Notes: generated from the letters alone by a model not told the origin. A DNA stretch of 64,000 bases from Roseomonas sp. KE2513 (GCF_016107305.1 NZ_RCVR01000024.1:1-64000), one strand, 5' to 3'. Shown: positions 42,724 through 50,719, counted from the stretch's first letter. Made by a program: numbers and translations.

Positions 42724-43194
42724 TTGCGCCGTTCCATCATCGCTGTTGCTGCCGGCGCCCTGCTGCTGGCCACCGCCGCCGTCGCCCAGACGGCCTTCGA
42801 AAAGCGCACGATCGACAACGGGAACTGGAATAGCGGCCGCTTCGCCGACGCGGTTACAGTGCGTACCCCGGCACGCTTCATCTACCTGTCGGGACAGGGA
42901 TCCGAAGACGAGAAGACGGGCGCCATCCTCTTTCCTGGAGATGTTGCAGCACAGTGCCGATACGCCTGGGAAAAGGTAGGCCGAATGCTCGCGCAACAGG
43001 GCGCCTCGGTCTCCGACATTGTGAAGGCCACGACTTACGTGACCGATGCACGCTTCCAGCAAACGATCGGCGAGTGCCGTCGCAACGCGATGAATGGTGC
43101 TCCGGCCACCCCGCACACCTTTCTGGTCGTGCAGGCACTGGCGTGGCCGGGCATGCTGATGGAAGTGGACGTGGTGGCGGCCGTTGCCCCATAG
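42724..43194 (+). CDS. Exported RidA/YjgF/Rid-family protein
   Basis: A 156-residue protein. A TTG start at 42724, with GGAGG at 42711-42715, gives a clean signal peptide (RRSIIAVAAGALLLATAAVAQ); a GTG at 42706 is an alternative. The Rid domain follows: FIYLSGQGS, ILFPGDVAAQCRYAWEKVGRML, DIVKATTYVTDARFQQTIGECRR and the C-terminal MEVDVVAAVAP. Cytosolic RidA hydrolyses enamine/imine intermediates. Periplasmic variants have no firmly assigned role. No co-directional partner; the next gene converges. Confidence 0.82.
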   Translation: MRRSIIAVAAGALLLATAAVAQTAFEKRTIDNGNWNSGRFADAVTVRTPARFIYLSGQGSEDEKTGAILFPGDVAAQCRYAWEKVGRMLAQQGASVSDIVKATTYVTDARFQQTIGECRRNAMNGAPATPHTFLVVQALAWPGMLMEVDVVAAVAP

Positions 43195-43266
43195 GCGGGC
43201 GGGAGATGGCACAGTTTCGGCTCGCTATCGGTGATGTGCCCGCGATGCTGTGACGGGCCGGGCCGA

Positions 43267-44295
43267 TCAGCCGGCGGCGAATCTGCCGGAGGGCCGTGAA
43301 TTGGCGAGGGCCGTATCTAGCACGAGCACCACTTTCCCGATCTGCTCGTTCGCATCGAGAAGGGCGTGGGCCTCCGCCGCGCGCTCAAGGGGCAGCGCGG
43401 CGAAGATGCGGGTGGTGATCTGGCCGTTCTCGAGCAGCGGCCAGACCTGCTCCCGCAACTCCCGTCCCAGCCGGCCCTTGTAGGCCGGTGGCCGCGGCCG
43501 GAGAGTCGAGCCTGTCAGTGTCAGGCGGCGGCGTACGACCGCGCGCAGGTCCACCACCGCCTCGGTGCCCCGATGGCTGGCGATGAGGACGAGGCGGCCG
43601 TCCGGCGCCAGCAACTCCATCTGCGGTCTGGTATAGTCGCCCGCCTGGGCGTCGAGGATGACGTCCACTCCCGCTTCCGGCGACGCGTCCCGTACAAGGG
43701 CTGGCCAGTGCGGGTCGCGGTAGTCGATTGCGGCGTCGGCGCCGGTCTCAAGGCAGACGCGGCGCTTCTCCGGCGTTCCGGCCGTCGCGATCACCCTTGC
43801 GCCGCGGAGCCGCTTCGCGATCTGGATGGCCGCCAGGCCGACGCCGCTGGTTCCGCCCTGCACAAGGAGCGTTTCGCCGTCACCGAGGCGGCCGAGCCAG
43901 ATGATGTTGTTCCAGGCCGTGAAGAACACCTCGGGCAGGGAGGCCGCCTCGACGAAGCTGAGGCCGCGCGGGACGGGCAGGCATTGTGCTGCCGGCACCG
44001 CGCAGTATTCCGCGTGCGCCGCGCCGGTGACGATGGCGCAGACGGCGTCGCCGATGCGTGGCCAGGCCACGTCGGGTGCCGCACTTTCCACGATGCCGGA
44101 CAGATCCAGCCCTGGGATGTCGGAGGCACCTGGTGGCGGCGGGTAGAGACCACGGCGCTGTTGCACGTCAGGGCGGTTGAGCCCGGCCGCGGCCACGCAC
44201 ACAAGCACTTCGCCAGGGCCAGGTACGGGGAGCGGGCGCTCGGCCAGGGCGAGCACCTCGGTTCCGCCGGCGCCGCGGTATTCAATGACCTTCAC
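43267..44295 (-). CDS. NAD(P)H:quinone oxidoreductase, zinc-independent MDR family (PIG3-like)
   Basis: A 342-residue medium-chain dehydrogenase/reductase. MKVIEYRGAGGTEVLALAERPLP opens as in quinone oxidoreductases, VAAAGLNRPDVQQRRGLYPPPPGASD is nearly diagnostic of the PIG3/TP53I3 group, and LVQGGTSGVGLAAIQIAK is the Rossmann nucleotide motif. Structural-zinc Cys residues are absent. It is the last gene of the module 2 minus-strand run, 10 bases after the Bug gene, and may reduce an unsaturated or quinonoid intermediate. Confidence 0.9.
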   Translation of the reverse strand: MKVIEYRGAGGTEVLALAERPLPVPGPGEVLVCVAAAGLNRPDVQQRRGLYPPPPGASDIPGLDLSGIVESAAPDVAWPRIGDAVCAIVTGAAHAEYCAVPAAQCLPVPRGLSFVEAASLPEVFFTAWNNIIWLGRLGDGETLLVQGGTSGVGLAAIQIAKRLRGARVIATAGTPEKRRVCLETGADAAIDYRDPHWPALVRDASPEAGVDVILDAQAGDYTRPQMELLAPDGRLVLIASHRGTEAVVDLRAVVRRRLTLTGSTLRPRPPAYKGRLGRELREQVWPLLENGQITTRIFAALPLERAAEAHALLDANEQIGKVVLVLDTALANSRPSGRFAAG

Positions 44296-44305
44296 GGGAG
44301 TGATC

Positions 44306-45292
44306 CTAGTCGAGACGGATGCTCGCCTCCTCGACTATAGGGCGCCAGCGAGCGACTTCCTCCCGGATGGTGCGCGCGAACTCCTCGGGCGTACCACCGC
44401 GCACAGGGGCGCCGAGGCTGGCGAGAAGCGTGCTTCCCTCCTGGCTGCGGACATAGGTGTTGATGGAGGCGTTCAGGCGGTCAATGACCGGGCGCGGCAT
44501 GCGGGCAGGCCCAACCAACCCGAACCAGGCCTTAGGTGTGTAGCCCGGCAGTCCCTGCTCCGTTGTCGTCCGCAGCTGTGGGGCGCTGGCCAGGCGCTCG
44601 GGGGAGGTGACGGCAATGCCGCGAAGCGCGCCACTGTCGAACTGCGCGAGGTAGGTGGGCACGAAATCAAAGGCGAGGTCCAGCGTGCCGGCCAGCAGGT
44701 CGTTGGTCAGCGGACCGGTGCCGCGATAGGGCACGTGGTTCAACCGGATGCCCTGCTGGAACATAAGCTGCACCGCGGCCATGTGACCCATTGTGCCGTT
44801 GCCCGGCGTGCCGAAGTTCAGCGCGTCGGGGTTGGCCTTCGCATAGGCGATGAGCTCGGGCAGCGTGGAGAAGGGCTGCTTCGGCGTCGCCGCGATCACG
44901 AGCGGCGTGTCGGCGATGAGGCCGATGGGCGACAGGTCCTTCTCCGGATCGTAAGGTATCTGCTTGTAGAGAAGCTTGTTCGTAGCGCCCGGGCCGCTGG
45001 TGGTCATCATCAGTGTGTAGCCGTCCGGGGCGGCATTCACGAGGCTTTGGGCGCCGATGTTCCCCGCCGCGCCAGCGCGGTTGTCCACCACGAAGGCCTG
45101 CCCGAACTCGCCTGTCAGGTGCTTGGAAAGGGCGCGTGCCACGACATCCGCGGAGCCGCCGGCTGAGAAAGGCACGATTACCGTGACGGCACGCGCGGGC
45201 CACGCGGGCTGCGCGGCCGCGCGGTGCATCGGCGCGGCGAGTGCCGCACCAGAAAGCGCGAGGAGCGCACGGCGCCTCGTGAGCATGGTCAT
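44306..45292 (-). CDS. Bug/TctC-family periplasmic solute-binding receptor (module 2)
   Basis: A 328-residue receptor: leader TRRRALLALSGAALAAPMHR...AAAQ, then WPARAVTVIVPFSAGGSADV, VVDNRAGAAGNIGAQ, APDGYTLMMTTSG and NHVPYRGTGPLTNDLL. The start at 45292 (MTMLTRRR) is supported by AGGA; ATG at 45286 is an alternative. The frame to 45427 is rejected because it overlaps the DUF6282 gene. It is the counterpart of 10113-11087 in module 1. No TctA/B genes. Ends in TAG. Confidence 0.91.
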   Translation of the reverse strand: MTMLTRRRALLALSGAALAAPMHRAAAQPAWPARAVTVIVPFSAGGSADVVARALSKHLTGEFGQAFVVDNRAGAAGNIGAQSLVNAAPDGYTLMMTTSGPGATNKLLYKQIPYDPEKDLSPIGLIADTPLVIAATPKQPFSTLPELIAYAKANPDALNFGTPGNGTMGHMAAVQLMFQQGIRLNHVPYRGTGPLTNDLLAGTLDLAFDFVPTYLAQFDSGALRGIAVTSPERLASAPQLRTTTEQGLPGYTPKAWFGLVGPARMPRPVIDRLNASINTYVRSQEGSTLLASLGAPVRGGTPEEFARTIREEVARWRPIVEEASIRLD

Positions 45293-45329
45293 TGATCCTG
45301 TTTCCCTGACGCCTCTTCGCCTTTGTCTT

Positions 45330-46277
45330 TCAGGCAACCTTGGCCTTGGCAGCGCTCTCGTTCGCGCCGATGCCGGCAAGCTGGGCGGCATTGGTTGAGA
45401 CCATGCGGCGGACCTCCTCCGGCCCATATCCGAGAGAAAGGAGGAGACGAATGATCCCGCGGAAGCCCTCGACGGGCATGGGCACGTTCGTCTGCCCCAT
45501 ATCCGAGCCGAAGAAGGTGCGGCCCACGCCCGCTGCGTCGATCATAGCCTTGAGGAAGTCGCCCTCGTAGCACTTCAGGCGGTTGGGGATGAACATGCAA
45601 ATCGAGTGCTCGAGCCACACGCCCATGGAGGCGAGTTCCTTTATGTCGGAGAGGCTGGCGCCGACGGTGTAGCTCGGGTGGTTGCAGAGCAGGCGCGTCA
45701 CGCCGCGCCGCTTCGCCTCCTCGAATAGCGGCCAGCACTCGCTGATGTGCAGGTGGCCGCAGGAGAGGACGGCGTCGTGCTCCGCGATAAGGTCGAGCAC
45801 CTGCTTCACGTTGTCCAGCAGGTCGCCGCGCTCGTCGACGGCGGAGAGCGCCACCTGCTTCAGCATCTTGCCCTTGGTCGGCAGGAGCGACTTGCGATGC
45901 CCCTCGCGGATGTGGTTGGCCGCCGAGACGGTGGGCATCCACACCACCTTCGCCCCGGTCTTCAGCGCGGGCTCCACCGCGAAGGGATTGATGCCGCCGA
46001 CGGAGTTGTTCAGCACGATGCTGCCGATCGGCTCGGCGACGGTTGCCTTGCCCGCCTCCTTCAGCACATCCACGAAGGGGCCGGTGGGGTAGTAATGGTC
46101 CTTGAAGAGCACGGCGCGCATGCCCGCCGCGGCTGCCTGGGCAAGCGCCTCCTCGTGGTTCAGGGCGCGCGCCATCACGGAGGGGCCGCTGTGGCAGTGC
46201 AGGTCGATGGCGCCCTGCATCAGCGCGTCCACCTCGGCGGCGCCGATCGCGTCGGGGGCGATGTTCTGTACGGTCAT
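45330..46277 (-). CDS. DUF6282-type amidohydrolase-fold protein (module 2)
   Basis: A 315-residue paralogue of 8180-9124. All likely metal ligands are conserved: IDLHCHSGPS (HxH), LFKDHYY (Lys), LSCGHLHISE, LCNHPSY and FGSDMGQT (Asp), as are the segments SIVLNNSVGGINPFAVE and KVVWMPTVSAANH. It lies between the HpcH aldolase (23-bp gap) and the Bug receptor (37-bp gap) on the same strand. The reaction is unknown. Conservation of the ligand set in two diverged copies argues for a catalytic role. Confidence 0.86.
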   Translation of the reverse strand: MTVQNIAPDAIGAAEVDALMQGAIDLHCHSGPSVMARALNHEEALAQAAAAGMRAVLFKDHYYPTGPFVDVLKEAGKATVAEPIGSIVLNNSVGGINPFAVEPALKTGAKVVWMPTVSAANHIREGHRKSLLPTKGKMLKQVALSAVDERGDLLDNVKQVLDLIAEHDAVLSCGHLHISECWPLFEEAKRRGVTRLLCNHPSYTVGASLSDIKELASMGVWLEHSICMFIPNRLKCYEGDFLKAMIDAAGVGRTFFGSDMGQTNVPMPVEGFRGIIRLLLSLGYGPEEVRRMVSTNAAQLAGIGANESAAKAKVA

Positions 46278-46300
46278 GGCCTGGGTTCCTCTTTCCTGCC

Positions 46301-47110
46301 TCAGGCCGTGGCGGCCTGGGGCACGCCGAGCGCGCGGAGGTCGGAGAGGGCGCGCGCGGCAGCCTGCTTCATGAATCCCTGGTCGGAGGAGTAGACGAAG
46401 GCCGTGGCGCCGATTCCGGCGAGCCACTCCGCCTCCTTCATCCCGCTGACGAAGACGGCGACGGGCTTGCCCGCGCGGTGTGCCGCCTCCGCAATGCGAT
46501 CCACCGCATCGCGGATTGCCGGCGCGTCGTTCGTGGGCGCGCCCATCGAGGCCGTCAGGTCGCCGCGCCCGATGAAGAGCGCGTCGATCCCCTCCGTGGC
46601 CGCGATGGCGTCGATCTCGTCCAGCGCCTCCGCGTCCTCGATCTGCGCGATAACGGTGGTTGTTGTATCGGCCCGGTCGATCGCCTCCCACATCTTTCCG
46701 CCGCCATAGCCGTGCGCGCGCACGGAGCCGGACCACCCGCGCCGGCCTCCGCGGTAGCGGCAGGCGGCCGCCGCCTGGCGGGCCATCGCAGCGCTGGCGA
46801 CGTGCGGAACCAGCACGCCCGTTGCCCCGCAATCGAGCACAGAGAGGAGGTGGTAGGGCGCGGCGCTCGGCACGCGGACCAGCCCGGCCATGCCGGTGGC
46901 GCGGGCGGCGAAGAGGGCCGCGTCGGTGGCCTGCCGGTCGAAGGGCGAGTGCTCCTCGTCCACGACGACAAAGTCGAGCCCGACACCCCCGAGGATTTCG
47001 GCCGCGTGGAGGGTGGGGGTCTTTAGGAAGGTGCCGACGAGGCGCTCGCCCCGCAGAAGCCTTTCGCGGAAGCCGGTGCTTTGGCTGCCGACCGATGAGG
47101 GTGGGGTCAT
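46301..47110 (-). CDS. HpcH/HpaI-family class II aldolase
   Basis: A 269-residue TIM-barrel aldolase. LVGTFLKTPTLHAAEILGGVG, FVVVDEEHSPFDRQ (His base), TGVLVPHVASAAMAR, VIAQIEDAEAL (metal Glu) and ALFIGRGDLTASMG (metal Asp) match divalent-metal-dependent 2-keto-3-deoxy-acid aldolases. The ATG at 47110 has AGGA upstream. It is the first gene of the minus-strand half of module 2, divergent from IclR. It would cleave a 4-hydroxy-2-oxo acid to pyruvate plus an aldehyde. Confidence 0.9.
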   Translation of the reverse strand: MTPPSSVGSQSTGFRERLLRGERLVGTFLKTPTLHAAEILGGVGLDFVVVDEEHSPFDRQATDAALFAARATGMAGLVRVPSAAPYHLLSVLDCGATGVLVPHVASAAMARQAAAACRYRGGRRGWSGSVRAHGYGGGKMWEAIDRADTTTTVIAQIEDAEALDEIDAIAATEGIDALFIGRGDLTASMGAPTNDAPAIRDAVDRIAEAAHRAGKPVAVFVSGMKEAEWLAGIGATAFVYSSDQGFMKQAAARALSDLRALGVPQAATA

Positions 47111-47155
47111 GGCGGGTTCCTGGACGATCAGGGCATGGCCTTGATGCCGTCCTGC

Positions 47156-47174
47156 TGTTCTGGTAAGCGGGACA
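47156..47174. promoter_or_regulatory. Candidate IclR operator (TGTTC-N9-GGACA), module 2 divergent region
   Basis: TGTTC (47156-47160), nine bases, then GGACA (47170-47174), in the 131-bp region between the HpcH and IclR genes. It has the same arms and spacing as the dyads at 12376 and 48089, with one mismatch from perfect symmetry. A second local palindrome, CGTT-N6-AACG, lies at 47181-47194. Confidence 0.55.
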
Positions 47175-47241
47175 AACGGCCGTTGAACAGAACGTATGAT
47201 CGCCCGTCCTTGCGTGTCAAGGTAGGGTCGGAGGAGGGCCA

Positions 47242-48042
47242 ATGCCCAGGATCGCAGGACCGACACGAGGGGAGGGGCTGCAGGCCGTGTCCATGGCCCT
47301 CGACATTCTCGAGTTCCTGGCGCGGCAGCCGGGCGGGGTTGGGGTAACGGACCTCTCCCGCGCGATGCAGACCTCCAAGAGCCGCGTGCACCGGCACCTG
47401 CGCACGCTGCTGGAGCAGGGCTATGTCACGCAACCCGCGGGATCGGAGAAGTACCTCATCGGCAGCCGCTTGGTGACGCTCGGAAGGATCGTGGCCGAGG
47501 CCTTCGATCTCGCGGCCATTGCCCGGGATGCAATGCGCGACCTCCGGGACGCGCTCGGGCAATCCGTCGTGGTGAGCCGTGCCGCGGCCGAGGGCGCACA
47601 GGTACTCGCGACGCTGCCGAGCCGGGAGGCGATCGAAATCGTGGTGAAACCCGGCTCTCAGCTCGCGTCCCACTGCACCGCGCAGGGAAAGATCACGCTG
47701 GCCTATGCCGAGCCGGAACAGCGGGAAAGGGTGCTCCTCTCGCGGTTCGAGATCCGGACCGCCCACACCATCGCGAGCCCGGCCGCGCTGCGGGCGGAAC
47801 TGGAGCGGGTGCGGCGGCGCGGATGGGCCGTGTCGCCAGGCGAGAGCGTGCTCGGCGTGAACGCCCTTGCCGCGCCGATCTTTGACGGATCGGGGGCTCT
47901 GGCCGGAACGATTGCGATCGTTGGGTCCATCCAGTTCATCGAGGCTGAGCCTTCACCCGGCCAGATTCGTGCCGTGGTCGAGGCGGCCCGACGCGTCTCA
48001 TCGCTGCTCGGCCTGCAGGCGTCCCCGGCTGCTGCGGATTGA
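47242..48042 (+). CDS. IclR-family transcriptional regulator (module 2)
   Basis: A 266-residue regulator. The winged HTH spans residues 12-70 (GVTDLSRAMQTSKSRVHRHL), then the effector domain with LASHCTAQGKITLAYAEPEQ and SPGESVLGVNALAAPIFDGSG. GGAGGAGGG precedes the ATG at 47242. It sits between the divergent aldolase operon and the co-directional bicupin, in the same role as the IclR at 12406, although the two are well diverged. Confidence 0.93.
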   Translation: MPRIAGPTRGEGLQAVSMALDILEFLARQPGGVGVTDLSRAMQTSKSRVHRHLRTLLEQGYVTQPAGSEKYLIGSRLVTLGRIVAEAFDLAAIARDAMRDLRDALGQSVVVSRAAAEGAQVLATLPSREAIEIVVKPGSQLASHCTAQGKITLAYAEPEQRERVLLSRFEIRTAHTIASPAALRAELERVRRRGWAVSPGESVLGVNALAAPIFDGSGALAGTIAIVGSIQFIEAEPSPGQIRAVVEAARRVSSLLGLQASPAAAD

Positions 48043-48088
48043 CATCCCCGACGGTACGGAACAATCCTCGGTCTGATGTTCGGAATGG

Positions 48089-48107
48089 TGTTCCGTTCAT
48101 CGGGACA
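48089..48107. promoter_or_regulatory. Candidate IclR operator (TGTTC-N9-GGACA) before the bicupin gene
   Basis: TGTTC (48089-48093), nine bases, GGACA (48103-48107), 20 bases before the bicupin start. Around it ACGGAACA (48055-48062 region) is the inverse complement of TGTTCCGT (48089-48096), giving a larger imperfect loop-type repeat. Confidence 0.55.
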
Positions 48108-48127
48108 AACTTCGGGGAGGCCTCAGC

Positions 48128-49030
48128 ATGTATGACCGTTCGGACCCGCGCGCCGATTTGGCGCCCAGTCAAACCACGCGCCCGGCTCCCTCTCGTTTCG
48201 TCCCCGCGGAGTACGGCCTCTTCTACGAGGTGCCGCCGCAGGAAAGCGGCGCCGATGCGCGCAGCTGGTACACGCGCGGCCAGAATTTCCTGACGGTCTA
48301 TACCGAGGCGGAAGCAGGAGCCGTCCTGTCCCGGGCGGCCCAGCCGGACGAATACGTGCTGCTCCTCCCGGACGCGGGCACTTCCGTGCAGGTGGAGGCG
48401 GGCGGTGAGCAGCAGACCGTTGCTGGCCACTCCATAGCCTTCATCCCGCCGGGGGAGAGCCGGATCACGCTTCAATCCTCAGGGCGGGTGGTGCGGCTGT
48501 TCACGACCCGCTCCGCGGATCTTGTCGCGCTCTGCCCCAACGCGGGGTCCTATGCGGAGGCGCGCCCCAACATCCCGCCCCTGGAGAACTGGCCAACGCC
48601 GCCGGACGGCTTCCGCATCCGTGCCTACAGCCTTGACGTGCCAAAGCAGGCCGGCCGCTTCGGGCGGATCTGGCGCTGCACGACCTTCATGGTGAACGTC
48701 CTTGAGCCGGCGCCTGGGCCGCGTGACATCTCGAAGCTGTCACCGCATCACCACGACGACTTCGAGCAGGGATCGCTGGTGCTGAATGGCTCCTATACGC
48801 ACCATATCCGCTGGCCCTGGACGACGGACATGAACGCCTGGCGGGAGGACGAGCACCGCCTCTGCAAGGCGCCATCCCTGACAGTGATCCCGCCTCCGGC
48901 CATCCACACCTCGCGGGCCGAGGAAGCGGGGCAGATGATCGATATTTTCTGCCCGCCACGCCACGACTTCTCGGCCAAGCCCGGCTGGGTGCTGAACGAG
49001 GTGGATTATCCGGCCCCCACTGCGATCTGA
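48128..49030 (+). CDS. Bicupin protein of unknown function (module 2)
   Basis: A 300-residue paralogue of 9201-10100. It opens MYDRSDPRADLAPSQ, shares YTEAEAGAVLSRAAQPDEYVLLLPDAG, HSIAFIPPGESRI and the metal motif SPHHHDDFEQGSLVLNG near residue 206, and has PPPAIHTSRAEEAGQMIDIFCPP in the second half. No signal peptide. It has its own candidate operator upstream and is followed by an SDR gene 109 bp later. The function is unknown; the intact HxH/Glu set suggests a metal-dependent enzyme. Confidence 0.83.
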   Translation: MYDRSDPRADLAPSQTTRPAPSRFVPAEYGLFYEVPPQESGADARSWYTRGQNFLTVYTEAEAGAVLSRAAQPDEYVLLLPDAGTSVQVEAGGEQQTVAGHSIAFIPPGESRITLQSSGRVVRLFTTRSADLVALCPNAGSYAEARPNIPPLENWPTPPDGFRIRAYSLDVPKQAGRFGRIWRCTTFMVNVLEPAPGPRDISKLSPHHHDDFEQGSLVLNGSYTHHIRWPWTTDMNAWREDEHRLCKAPSLTVIPPPAIHTSRAEEAGQMIDIFCPPRHDFSAKPGWVLNEVDYPAPTAI

Positions 49031-49139
49031 AGGCGCATTAGCCGGCGGCGGGGCACGCGGGTTCTCCGCGTCTCCTGCGCCGGTGGATCGTCGGTGACGG
49101 TGAGGCCCCAGCCAGGGCTGGGATAGAAAGGAGAGACAG

Positions 49140-49913
49140 GTGGACGGGTTGCGAGCGGGCGGGCAGGGGGAGTACCGGCTTGAGGGGCGCGTGGCCGTCG
49201 TCACAGGTGGCAGCAGCGGGATCGGGGCGGCTGCGGTGCGGCGCCTCGCGGCAGCCGGTGCGACGGTCGTCCTCGGCTTCAACGCCGGAGCGGAACGCGC
49301 CGAGGCACTGCGCGCCGAGCTTCCCGGCGAAGGTCACCTTGCCCTGCGCATTCCCATGGAAGACAGCGGCGCGATCGGCGCTGCCGCGGCCGAGGTAGAG
49401 CGCCGACTTGGGCGGGCGGATATCCTTGTGAACTCCGCCGGCGTCACCCGCGCCGTGCTGCACGCCGATCTCGACGCGCTCGATGATGCCACTTTCGACC
49501 GTATCCTGATCACCAATGTGCGCGGGCCCTTCGCCACGATCCGCGCCTTCGCGCCTCTCCTTCGGCGTGGGGGAGACGGGGTGGTCGTCAACATCTCCTC
49601 GCTGTCCGGCAGTACGGGGCTCGGCAGCAGCATTGCCTACTGCGCCTCCAAGGCGGCGCTGGACACGATGGGACTTTCGCTCGCGCGAGTGCTGGGGCCG
49701 GAGATCCGAGTCATCGGCGTCTCGCCCGCGGCGGTTGCGACCGATTTCGTGCCCGGCCGGACGCGCGAAGGGGTGGAGAAGCAGGCCGCGACCACGCCGT
49801 TGAAAACGGTTGCCGAACCGGACGACGTGGCCTTGGCCGTTATGGCTGCGGTAACCCATCTGCGCCTGACCACGGGCAGCAGCATCGTGGTGGACAGCGG
49901 GCGGCATCTCTGA
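49140..49913 (+). CDS. Short-chain dehydrogenase/reductase
   Basis: A 257-residue classical SDR. VAVVTGGSSGIGAAAV is the dinucleotide motif, NSAGVTR the structural NAG-type motif, and NISSLSGSTGLGSSIAYCASKAA supplies Ser, Tyr and Lys of the active site. The start is GTG at 49140, with AAAGGAG upstream. A small CCCAGC/GCTGGG hairpin (49107-49122) precedes it and may separate it from the bicupin. It probably reduces or oxidises a hydroxy/keto intermediate of the module 2 pathway. Confidence 0.9.
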   Translation: MDGLRAGGQGEYRLEGRVAVVTGGSSGIGAAAVRRLAAAGATVVLGFNAGAERAEALRAELPGEGHLALRIPMEDSGAIGAAAAEVERRLGRADILVNSAGVTRAVLHADLDALDDATFDRILITNVRGPFATIRAFAPLLRRGGDGVVVNISSLSGSTGLGSSIAYCASKAALDTMGLSLARVLGPEIRVIGVSPAAVATDFVPGRTREGVEKQAATTPLKTVAEPDDVALAVMAAVTHLRLTTGSSIVVDSGRHL

Positions 49914-50011
49914 GCCCCCCAATAGCGCGGCGCTGAGTCGCCGTCCGCTGTGCTCGCAAGTCTCGTAGAAGGTGACGCATGATGGACGATGATCATGCGT
50001 CACAGGCCCTC

Positions 50012-50311
50012 TCAGAAAGCCTTCAGTACCTGATGCGTGTGCTCCACGGCGGGCGGCGAGGCGAAGCAGTCGCCCACTAGGCGGCGCCACTCCTGAAAAT
50101 CCACCGAGCCGCGGAAATCCACGGTATGGTTCTCGACTGTCTCCCAGGTGACAATCAGGCGGTAGCGCGAGGGGAACTCGACGGACCGCTGCAGCTCCAT
50201 GCCGCGGCACCCCTTGGCCCGCTGGAAGAGTGGCGCGGCCTTCGCCACCCCCTCTTGGAACGTGGCCTCGCTTCCGGGCTTCACTTCGATCTGGGCGATC
50301 TCAAGGAACAT
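50012..50311 (-). CDS. Antibiotic biosynthesis monooxygenase (ABM)-domain small protein
   Basis: A 99-residue dimeric alpha/beta-barrel protein. MFLEIAQIEVKPGSEATFQ, then AKGCRGMELQRSVEFPSRYRLIVTWETVENH and FRGSVDFQEWRRLVGD are typical of ABM/YgiN-like proteins. The ATG at 50311 with AAGGA is preferred over the 18-codon-longer frame. Members act as cofactor-free monooxygenases or heme-degrading enzymes, but many are unassigned. It lies downstream of the permease remnant on the same strand. Confidence 0.85.
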   Translation of the reverse strand: MFLEIAQIEVKPGSEATFQEGVAKAAPLFQRAKGCRGMELQRSVEFPSRYRLIVTWETVENHTVDFRGSVDFQEWRRLVGDCFASPPAVEHTHQVLKAF

Positions 50312-50589
50312 GCTGCCGTTCAATCCTTCTGCTCTGTATGAGGCGGGCAGGTCTCGCCCGTCCATTGAGGATATGGATGGCGGCCGCCTGTGCGTAGGTC
50401 CAGAGGCCAGTCGTTCCTTCCGCTCCGAAGTGACCGCGGCTGTCTGTCGCGGGGAAAGCAGCCACGGATCAGCGTGGCGCCGGCCTCTGCGGCCCCGCCG
50501 CAGCGGAATTAGACCCCCTTCGCAGCGCGGGCCTGGATCGGCGCTGCCTGTTGGCCGGAATCGGCGTGGCCGCGGCCGTGATGGCGTTC

Positions 50590-50719
50590 CAAACCGAACC
50601 TAGACGAGATTCCAGGACAGTCAGCATGAGATAGCAGACGGCAGCGGCGCAGCAGAATTCGAGCACCTCGAACTTCTCCTACATCAGCACCCGGCTGCGG
50701 CGCATGACCTCCGCTACTC
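50590..50719 (-). pseudogene. Remnant of an amino-acid-type ABC permease C-terminus
   Basis: Translating the minus strand from about 50719 gives VAEVMRRSRVLM, a TAG at 50681-50679, then EKFEVLEFCCAAAVCYLMLT and VLESRLGSVWN. This matches the end of HisM/ArtQ-type permeases (a ..R...L...F...E.......YL.LT..LSRL.. pattern with the last membrane helix). Only this tail survives and it contains a stop. The remaining 50312-50589 shows nothing recognisable. Identification is by pattern only. Confidence 0.45.
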
